DNA of 64,000 nt, taken from Phellopilus nigrolimitatus (Eukaryota > Basidiomycota > Agaricomycetes > Hymenochaetales > Hymenochaetaceae). The stretch covers positions 62,001 to 126,000 of the forward strand of contig JAJOHG010000027.1 of assembly GCA_021029095.1 (NCBI GenBank). Reading direction: 5' to 3'. The notes under the pieces are model-generated. The model was not told the origin of the DNA and made no database searches. It saw nothing but the letters and a program-made list of their open reading frames with translations. Positions 56,701 through 64,000 of this stretch are shown one piece after another. The position numbers were made by a program, and so were the translations under genes. How positions within the stretch are numbered: the first letter of the stretch is position 1; each line of letters begins with the position of its first letter.

Positions 56701-58710
56701 GCTGGAAGAGGACGGTACGGCCGCTCTTTTTTTCGTATGACGATGCATGCGATGACCCTTGACTATGCGTTGAATCAGCTGTCTCCGCCGTTCAAGACAT
56801 GGCCAATGCCCCGGATTTCGATAGAAAGATGCTCCTCCTCGCAACACAGTTAGCCCATGAGTCCGACCTCAAAAGTGTATTATTAGCTGCTCTGGAAGCT
56901 TTACTGAAGACTCTTCAGAGCCACGGGCCGATGGACTCGGATGTTGAAGCCATACTGCTAGCTCGATGTATCATTCGATTGGTTATCCGGCTGATGAAAG
57001 AAACTTCCAATGAAAAGGACCGGTATGGGAATTGTTTCCGACCTACAGTACAGAACTAACACCGGTTTAGAATGTTCTTGGTTTCAAGCCTAATTCGTCA
57101 CTTCAGGACAGGCGAGCATTCCGTTATCGTACCGTTTTTTTTTTTTTTTTTTGAGCGTATGGCAATCTAGCTTCATCTTTAGTAAAAGCTGCCGTTGCTG
57201 GGAAAAACTGCACCCTTCATCGCGAAAGACGTGTCATGGCTTTGGAGAACAGCCTATAACGCCGCTGTGCAGGGGTGTTCGGACTGGGAACATGCCGAAT
57301 CCCAGATCGCGGATCTATTCGACATTTCATACGAGGTGAACAGCATCACTCCACTCGTTTTCTCTGGCCTGTGCTGAGCTCTCCGCAGCTCGTCTGCGCA
57401 TATTCGCGTATTGCCGTAGCCAATACGGAAGCAGATGTTTACATTCATACAGTTTACGCGGCATTCTCATGTGTATCTGCCCGAAGTACGCGGTCTTCTT
57501 TGAACTGTCGTTGGTTGTTGAATCCGATTTGCTGCAGTGTTTGCACTTCGCCATTCGACAGACGAGGGCGGAAATAGAGTAAGTGATTGCGTCTTTTTTC
57601 ATTAGCATTGTAGCTTCACGTAAGCTCCTAGATCACCAGCAGACCTCGATTTTGAGGGATATCAGGAGAGCGAAGGAAACAATTACATCCGTCAAAGAAC
57701 GCATTGGGGCCGGCGATCACTTGGAATCGGATAATCTTGATGAACTCCTACATACTGTTCAAGTGTTCGAAGCTGAGATTTACTGCCAGAGACTAGAGTG
57801 GGATAAACTTCTCGGTATCATAAATGTCCGTCTCCAACTCACAAATCAATATGTTTTGAACGCTCACCGAGAAGCTCCAGGAATTAGAAAGCATTACTGC
57901 GTCTCTTGTCAGCTATGAGGCAATCGCTGACATGTTGGTAGGTCACAATGCCTAATCTCATATCGTACTGAAGTCATAGACAATTTACCAAGTGGTCGGA
58001 GAGCGACTGCCCTGTTAATGGTAAGTACTGTTCTGTCTTTTAACCCATGACCTAACGTACCCTTGCAGTCCTCTATGTTGCGTTGGAGGTATGCTTTCAA
58101 TCTCATGCCTTTCATAAAGAAGTACGCATTTTCTTCGTAGGCCTTACTCCACGCATGCCTCAATCGAGAAGCACTATCTGTCGATAAGTTCTCACGATGG
58201 CTAAGAGCCATATGCGCCATCTTGCTTTCTCGGAATTCACAGACTGATAGAACGAAGGCTATCAGCTACGTCGAACAAGCTTTGGCTGTGCTTGAAGACC
58301 ACAGTGACAGTTCGGAGTCAGGAGAGGTTTGTTGCAACATTCTCGGACCGAAGTGTGTTTGATAATAAGTCCGAAATCACAAACAGCAGGTTTATCCTAT
58401 GGACGAGCGACAGTGGTTATTAGGCACTGCGTACAATACTGGTGTTGAATGCTTAGCGTGCGACCATAAGACGTGCAATGATCTCGCTATTATTGACTTC
58501 GTTCTCAGGGCTTCTTATCTCGACGAAGCGAAACGTTGGTTTGAAGCTGCGACCGTGATATGTGGGAAAGTCACCGATGGGGCGCGACATTCAGAAAGAG
58601 TATGTAGCGGAGTTCCGCAAACTTCAATTTGACGCTAACTCCTCGTTCGCCGAAAGATCTCAAATACCTATCGTCAACTCCTGGAGCAATACGCTCCGCA
58701 CCCCGTCTAG
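53768..58710 (+). CDS. SPO22: Meiosis protein SPO22/ZIP4-like, TPR repeat protein
   Basis: Acts on meiotic chromosomes in crossover formation and synapsis (ZMM/SPO22-ZIP4 family). Start ATG 53768 (MSSHKRKAVPSTTQPQETFN). A chain of ~20 exons stays in frame: VKPKLADLRRKDARHALLDD, GVHLWNVSSLVRNPSDCDED, LVRLAGFRLIEAGIEQKPGV, ETLINVLQLASKTGTALSD, FEEQLRNSEDATNTHDQAKA, ELLAVKILEIGKSILKAC, AYYLSSSIEAENLVRAETTL, FVSIVDHTIFTESEVTD, WSQAADWFLTGTHKAF, DFDRKMLLLATQLAHESDLK, DVSWLWRTAYNAAVQGCSDW, ending RQLLEQYAPHPV. Helical TPR-like pairs throughout; ~900 residues. It uses three microexons (22, 15 and 20 nt) and one GC-AG intron (54654-54718). The region 57370-57600 is the least certain part of the model. 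Length and order match fungal SPO22. Confidence 0.88.
54654..54718 (+). other. GC-AG intron in SPO22
   Basis: The exon ending GCTGCCAGCGTT..GCGGCAAAG is followed by GCAAGC, and the next exon starts TTTGAAGAACAG after CTTCAG. Removing 65 nt joins GCAAKFEEQLRNSED in frame; the region between is not open in the right frame. GC donors with an otherwise strong consensus (AG before, AAG after) are a known minor class. Confidence 0.65.
55430..55451 (+). other. 22-nt microexon in SPO22
   Basis: AGGGGAATACTACGTAGTCT plus GG, bounded by GCTAG and GTCAGT. It adds RGILRSL and joins MAVLK to ARAYYLSSS in frame; without it the family-conserved helix is lost. Confidence 0.65.
56700..56714 (+). other. 15-nt microexon in SPO22
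   Basis: GGCTGGAAGAGGACG, bounded by TCGGTAG and GTACGG. It supplies GLEED between TAVYQ and AVSAVQDMANAPDFD and keeps phase 1. Confidence 0.6.
58069..58088 (+). other. 20-nt microexon in SPO22
   Basis: TCCTCTATGTTGCGTTGGAG, bounded by CTTGCAG and GTATGC. It adds VLYVALE between SDCPVN and ALLHACLNREALSVDKF in frame. Confidence 0.65.
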
Positions 58711-59021
58711 CGGAAGTCCTGGCCGACATTTAACAGACAAGATTCGATCTTCAAGATCTTTCCGTTCAATTGCCATTGTCTCGTGTTGCGTTATCTGCTG
58801 ATTCTGCTCTGCCTCTCGTCTGGGACTTGCTTTGGCTCATCTCACGATGGCTTCTTTTCCGCCGATACGAAACTCGCTTGCATGTCTGTCTCCGATGATG
58901 TCATAAATCCAGCTCTTTACTTATGTTCTATGTATTTTTGTCGTCACTCCAGTCGTTTCATATCGTCGAATCAGATGTACATATACTGTATACAAAACGA
59001 GAATAATTATATGCAAACGTA
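58711..59021. other. Convergent 3' spacer between SPO22 and UTP18
   Basis: About 310 bp holding the 3' ends of two convergent genes. The hydrophobic plus-strand frame here lies beyond the SPO22 stop at 58708-58710 and is not called. Confidence 0.5.
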
Positions 59022-61095
59022 CTAATACGATTGGACAAAGTGCGATAAGTGGTAGAGTAGAGCGCGCCCACGGTTATTGCCGATTGCAATGTACTCGCTT
59101 CCTGGAGAGAAGTCAATTGCGGTGACGTGCCCGAGAGGTGTGCTGGATGTCGGCCAGTTGGAGTATGCGGTGAGAGAAGGAAGATGCACCTAAGTTCAGT
59201 TGATGAGTACTAAAAAAAAGAGCAAATCGGGGTTCTGGGACGCATACCAGGCGCATCTGATCCTTTTTAACGCTGCTTGCCATTGCGAGCAACTGGGAGT
59301 CGTGGTTAAAGCGGAGTGTCGAGATGGACGTGGTGAGGTTCTGCAGAGTCTTCTGCGTTTTGGGGGTCGATGGGGAGGTGGATATGGACGAGTCTTCGCC
59401 GTAGACATTGACAAGACCAGACTTGGAGCTGGGAATTGATGAACAACCAGAAGTCAGAACAACAATGTCAAAGGGGAAAAGGTAGACCATACCCAATGCT
59501 CAGATATCGTCCACTAGCATCACCGCTCATCGTCGTCGTGCCGTACCCGCCCTCTTCTTTCCACCGCTTTACACAGCGGCGCTCGCCTACATCCCACACA
59601 TACACCTCCGCATCCGCGCCAAGCGTCATCAGCTCGCCCGCGCCGTCTATGCTGGGATGACGATTCCACCACAGCCCCTGCACGCCCGCATTCATCTTCA
59701 CGCTCCCGACGACCTGCGCGCCACCCGAGCGCCAATCGACAAGGTGCACATACCCACGGCGTCCCGCGACAGCGAGGATGGATCCGGATGGGTCAAACGC
59801 GCAGAGCTCCATGCCCAGGTCTGCAGCCTTAACGCCCGACTGCGCAGGATTGGTCCCCCAGAGTCCGCGCGGAGAGCGTGTCGTCGCGCCCGACTGCAGG
59901 TCAAAGGTGTAGTAAAACGGCCGAGGGCCGGTGAGCAATAGCGAGGACCCGCTCGGGTGAAAGGTTGCGTGTGTAATAGGCAGAGCAGGTATGTGTAGTG
60001 TTTGAAGGTGTGGATTAGTGTGTCCGTCAATCTTTGCATAATGATTAGTATCCAAAATTTGTATAAAAAGAGAATAATAACAGAAGGGACATACATTAAA
60101 GAGCCGTACTCTCCGGTCGACGCTCGCGGTCATAAGAACTGGTACGCGCGGAGACGGGTGGAACGAAAGCGCCTTGATCTCACCTTCCGCCTTCGCGCTC
60201 TGGTTCGCGTCTCGCAAACGTTCTATCCCTATAACACCCTTCTCAAGCCGCGTCCCCCTTTCCGTTGCTAAAATGCCGTCCGTCCGGGTCAATAGCTCAT
60301 CCACTTCGACCTCGTCTCGATCACTTTCTATAATTCCCTCTATATCACCCCCACTCTCCCTTTCCCGCTTGCGTTCTCCGCGTACTTTCTTGCGCGCACT
60401 CGCCGCCCATGGGGGCGCGGGGTTAATGCGCTCGAATTCGCGGCGCAGACGCGCCTCGTACTGCGTGCCGCCGACCTCGTCCTCCGCGGGCGCATCGCGT
60501 AGTTTTCGCAGGCGCTTGTTGGCTACGAGCGAGACGTGCAGTGTTGCATCGTCCGGGTCGACCCAAGCGGGCTTGCTGGATTTTCGTGAAGGAGCCTGAG
60601 TAATTTGTTTTATGGCAGAGGTAGATGCAATGAGTTCGGTGTCTTCAGGTCCGTCTTCTGCATCTACGGCGACGAAGTTGCCTAGCTCTGCCTCTCCTTC
60701 TGAGAAGGAATCGGTGTCAAAAGTGAAGTCAGGCAAGTCGTCAAGAGTACTCGGTGGCGGCGGCTCGTCCACAAAGAACAACTACGCAAAGGGAGAAGTC
60801 GGCATAGAATTCTTACAAAACACAGCGAGATTTTACTCACGTCTGCATCCTGGAGTTGTTCCATCGTTTTCCCTCCTCCCTCCGTGAAGTCTATCTCTTC
60901 ATCCTCTTCATCAGACACAATGACCACATTCGTCCCTTTCTCCTTCCCACTGGGCTTGAAGTCCTTCCCGAACAAAATACTCTCCAGCCTGCGCTCCTCG
61001 TCGTCCTTTTCCGCATCGTCGTCCACGCGGGGTACAGACCCCAACGGCTGTACCTGTTGCGCCAGCTTTTGCTTCTTGCGGGGGTGCTTTGCCAT
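59022..61095 (-). CDS. UTP18: U3 snoRNP / SSU-processome WD40 protein UTP18
   Basis: Nucleolar component of the small-subunit processome required for 18S rRNA maturation. Start ATG 61095 (MAKHPRKKQKLAQQVQPLGS). N-terminal ~200 residues are charged and include SDEEDEEIDFTEGGGKTMEQ and the conserved KPAWVDPDDATLHVSLVANK with RRLRK-type basic sequence. The propeller follows: EIKALSFHPSPRVPVLMTAS, ITHATFHPSGSSLLLTGPRP, MELCAFDPSGSILAVAGRRG, VHLVDWRSGGAQVVGSVKMN, DAEVYVWDVGERRCVKRWKE, SKSGLVNVYG, ISTLRFNHDSQLLAMAS, and the last strand GSEYIAIGNNRGRALLYHLS ending HFVQSY. Four short introns, frame intact, ~575 residues, typical for the family. Confidence 0.94.
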
Positions 61096-62246
61096 TACGG
61101 TAGTGCTCTTCCGATCCAACAACAGTACTAGGAGACAAGCAGACCTTCAGTGCTGAGTGCTGAGTGACGAGGACTGAGACTAAACTTGGAAATTTTTGCA
61201 GGAAGAAGATCACTTCCTTTTACGGAACGATTGGCGGAAATATACGAGCCACAACAGTTTTCGTTGACGGATCAAGTCTATCAAAACAACAATTATCGTG
61301 ATTCACTTAAAATTTTGTCATCGGACTGAATAACTATAGGGGAACTCCTATATAAGAATGAGGCTTGGTTGTAGAGAATTCTCATTTTGTTTCGGAACTT
61401 GATTTCGATCGGAAAGACTACTGTAGTAAGTACGAGGTCGATGCCTAGCAAGCATTTTTTCCCCCGAAACCCTATTCCTCTTTTATCTCATGAAGAGACA
61501 TAAAGAGAGAGACGCAGGTCGTGAAATTGTTGAAGCATACACACAAGTTTGAGTTCTAAGGATCATTTCATTCAAAGTCGGCCGATAGGGCGCGAACTTC
61601 GAAGCACAATCTCTCTTCACGTTATGGTCTTCTCCTCGTTCCTACTTGGAACATGGCCTATTCTACTCGACATCCGAGCTGTACTGAAGCATGCTATTAG
61701 ACTTTGCGGGATTTGTACAAATTAATTGAATACGGTGTTCCGGACTTCGTCACCGACGTATGAATTAAACTACGGAGAACTTATTCCCAGCATAAATGTC
61801 CCCACAGACTTCACGAGTCATGCCTATCGTTTGTTTCTTATTTATGCATGAACTTTTTTCCCGATAATCGGGGACTGCGCGCCCGCCTAGCACATCACTT
61901 CGCTCCCGACTGGTGTGCGTGGGAATGCTATGGGTTGACGGGCGGCCACGCCAAGTCTGTTACCTGTCAATCAGCTCTGTTCTCTCCCCATTCTTTCTGC
62001 GCTCTTTTTCCCTCCTTACATTACTTTTGTGAAAGTGAACGTTGTGCTCGTCGTCGTGTACAGCGCCGGCACGGTTGTTTCGTGAGTAGCCCGTTCAATT
62101 TGATCTAACCGGTTTATTTGATTGATCTGTTTGAATAGCCCAGTCTTGCTCCCCGGAGCCACCTCATCTTCAGGTCTCTCCCACTACCAACCTCTCGGAA
62201 GGCCATTCCTCGCTTTCCCGCTTTCGAGCTTCTGTAAATAGCCGCC
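61096..62246. other. G-alpha upstream region
   Basis: Divergent spacer between UTP18 and the G-alpha gene. It has a TATATAAG-type box at ~61348-61355 whose partner gene is unclear, and a pyrimidine-rich tract (61975-62020) a short distance before the G-alpha ATG, the usual basidiomycete start-site context. No gene is supported. Confidence 0.45.
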
Positions 62247-63941
62247 ATGGGCGCGTGTATCTCGGCTGCGGGAGGCGTAACGGAGGAGGAGAAGGCGAAG
62301 CACCGTGAGGCGGAGCGACTCCTAAAGGAAGCGAAGGCCAAAATGGACAATCAGGTCAAGGTAAGGATGCAGTCCGTTGCAAGAGGCAGACCTTCTGATC
62401 ATCTGTTGCTGTCGCTAGGTTCTGTTGTTAGGCTCTGGCGACTCAGGAAAGTCAACGATCCTGAAGGTGAGTCTGCAAGCATTGTTTCTGCTTTCGTCTT
62501 TCGATATTGCACGAGTGATCCCTTTTCATGATGCGATGCGTGTGCGGAGCGTCGCCTGTTCGGGTGGCCGGGCGTGAAATCGCCCATGTCTAAGAGCGTT
62601 CATCAGGCTATGTGCTACTCTAGACAGAGATTATACTTCGGATCACAGGCACTCTTCAAGGCCTATATTGACTGTTTTTCTTTTCTAGCAAATGCGACTT
62701 ATCCACGATTTACATTTCTCGCCACAAGAGTTCGAGTTCTACCGACAACTCGTATTCAGCAACATCACACAAGGAATGAAGCTGTTACTCGAAGCGCTCG
62801 AAGACATGGACCTGCATGTTTCAGAGGAAATGAATGAATTTGTGACACTCCTCGATGAGCCTCCAGACGTTAAAGATGGCCAAGCGTTTCCAATAGACTA
62901 TCACGAACCGCTGAAAAAGTTATGGGAGGACGAGTCGGTGCAGAAGGGTTGGATGCGGGGAAACGAGGCAGCGTTGCCTGATAAGTACGCTCAGCTCTAC
63001 GACGTCTCGCGCGCGTCCATGTCTTAACACCTAGTTTTCATAGTCTATCATATTTCTTCAAGGATCTGGACCGTTTTTTTCAGAAGAATTACTATCCTAC
63101 GGAGCAGGATATCATCCGGTGCAAGGCTCGTACAGTCGGCATCACTGAGACTATGTTCAAGCTGCGTTCGCACGAGATGCTCATGGTTGACGTCGGTGGG
63201 CAGAAAAGCGAGCGGCGGAAGTGGATACACTGTTTTCAGGACGTGACGACCATCCTTTTCTTGGTCAGTTTAAGCGGGTACGACCAATGCTTAGTGGAGG
63301 ATAAGGATGCGGTATGTTGCAATTCTTCGAGTTATTGCTAAGTCGGTGTGCTCATGGACTTCCAGAATCAAATGCAAGATGCGATGACGATCTGGGATTC
63401 AATATGTCATTCTCAATGGTTCCGGTCAACCTCTATAGTAAGCACCGACCCTCGCGCTGTGCTTATGGCTTCTTAGCGACGCTCTCCAGATTTTGTTCCT
63501 AAATAAAAACGACATTTTCAATGAAAAGATCCAGCACTCTGATATCAAGAATACCTTTCCAGTGCGTTCTTTTTGATACACACTCCATCATTGACATCTT
63601 CATTGTGTGATCTTTTTGAAGGACTACGACGGCGAGCCAGGTGACGCACTTCAAGGTCGGGAATATTTTAGGTCGCGATTCACCAAACTCTCGCGAAAGT
63701 CGGGCCAGACTCGCGAACGGGAGATCTACGTTCAGTACGTGTTTTCAGTTCACTTCGCGATTCGTTTTTGGTTCGCTACGGCGGTTGCGCATTTACTAAC
63801 TGATCGACTCTAAAGCTTTACGAATGCAACAGATACGGTGCTTTTGCGAGTAGTTATGGCCGCGGTTGAAGGTGAGACTCGTTTTGAATTTGTTCTCTGT
63901 TCTGTGATGACTGATTCTTGGTATTCTTGCTTACAGAGTGA
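62247..63941 (+). CDS. Heterotrimeric G-protein alpha subunit, variant switch I; C-terminus uncertain
   Basis: GTP-binding signal transducer at the plasma membrane. Start ATG 62247 in a strong context (GCCGCCATGG). MGACISAAGG carries Gly2 for N-myristoylation and Cys4 for palmitoylation. After the first intron come the P-loop LLLGSGDSGKSTILKQ, the helical domain (FEFYRQLVFSNITQGMKLLL to AFPIDYHEPLKKLWEDESV), switch I DIIRCKARTVGITET, switch II MLMVDVGGQKSERRKWIHCF, SGYDQCLVEDKDANQMQDAM, LFLNKNDIFNEK (G4) and FTNATDTVLLRVVMAAVE (G5). Seven or more introns. The switch-I arginine position is Lys. After AAVE the next splice gives Glu then stop, without the usual ~14-residue receptor-contact tail; the tail may use another acceptor (a frame stays open to 63992) or lie beyond the window. 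Confidence 0.9.
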
Positions 63942-64000
63942 GTTATTTTCTCCCCCCTTTTCCTTGATCCAATTCCCCCAAACATGACTTAACAAATCAT

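Noticed and set aside
57130..57155. Long T run as a possible poly-A tail of a retroposed gene
   Set aside because: It lies inside a SPO22 intron next to the acceptor region and no retroposed coding sequence or target duplication flanks it.
57190..57225. Possible further +1 homopolymer frameshift in SPO22 (A5 at ~57200)
   Set aside because: An acceptor just before CTGCCGTTGCTGGG gives an in-frame join (LGKTAPFIAKDVSWLW), so no indel is needed.
61348..61355. TATATAAG box as the G-alpha core promoter
   Set aside because: It sits ~900 bp before the ATG; the pyrimidine tract at 61975-62020 is a better start-site candidate, so the box is left unassigned.

Overview
This window is nuclear DNA of a filamentous basidiomycete, most likely an Agaricomycete. 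Genes are densely interrupted by ~50-60 bp GT-AG introns. Gene content is fungal (CHS7, UBR1, SPO22/ZIP4, UTP18, an Agaricomycete-type G-alpha), and three copies of the DUF6533 membrane-protein family typical of mushroom-forming fungi are present. No rRNA, convincing tRNA, CRISPR or bacterial-type operon was seen. All gene models below are spliced models read by eye; start to end spans include introns.

Layout. 0-6 kb: coding-like debris, an amidase (+), a convergent FAD-dependent oxidoreductase (-), then more decayed coding-like sequence. 6-14 kb: a divergent pair, TRM2 tRNA methyltransferase (-) and the N-end-rule ubiquitin ligase UBR1 (+), sharing a ~270 bp promoter region. 15-31 kb: three DUF6533 membrane-protein paralogues (one +, two in tandem on -) interleaved with four lineage-type hypothetical proteins. 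32-34 kb: the chitin-synthase export chaperone CHS7 (-). 34-46.5 kb: a 12.5 kb stretch with no gene I can defend, holding a ~265 bp TA-flanked inverted-repeat element (MITE-like), microsatellites and decayed coding fragments. 46.5-50 kb: a PCL-type cyclin with a very long disordered tail. 52.8-58.7 kb: a small, previously easy-to-miss four-exon membrane protein (-) divergent from the meiotic TPR protein SPO22/ZIP4 (+). 59-61 kb: the ribosome-biogenesis WD40 protein UTP18 (-). 62.2-64 kb: a heterotrimeric G-protein alpha subunit (+) reaching the window edge.

The genes are housekeeping or development genes from unrelated pathways (protein degradation, tRNA modification, chitin synthesis, cell cycle, meiosis, ribosome assembly, signalling); I see no metabolic cluster. 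The most interesting structure is at the level of gene architecture: in-phase microexons of 15-22 nt in SPO22/ZIP4, a conserved 20-nt + 15-nt microexon pair splitting the DUF6533 signature in all three paralogues, a stop-free 3n intron inside the cyclin box, and a G-alpha whose switch-I arginine is lysine. Four single-base frame breaks in otherwise intact genes look like sequence indels but need checking.
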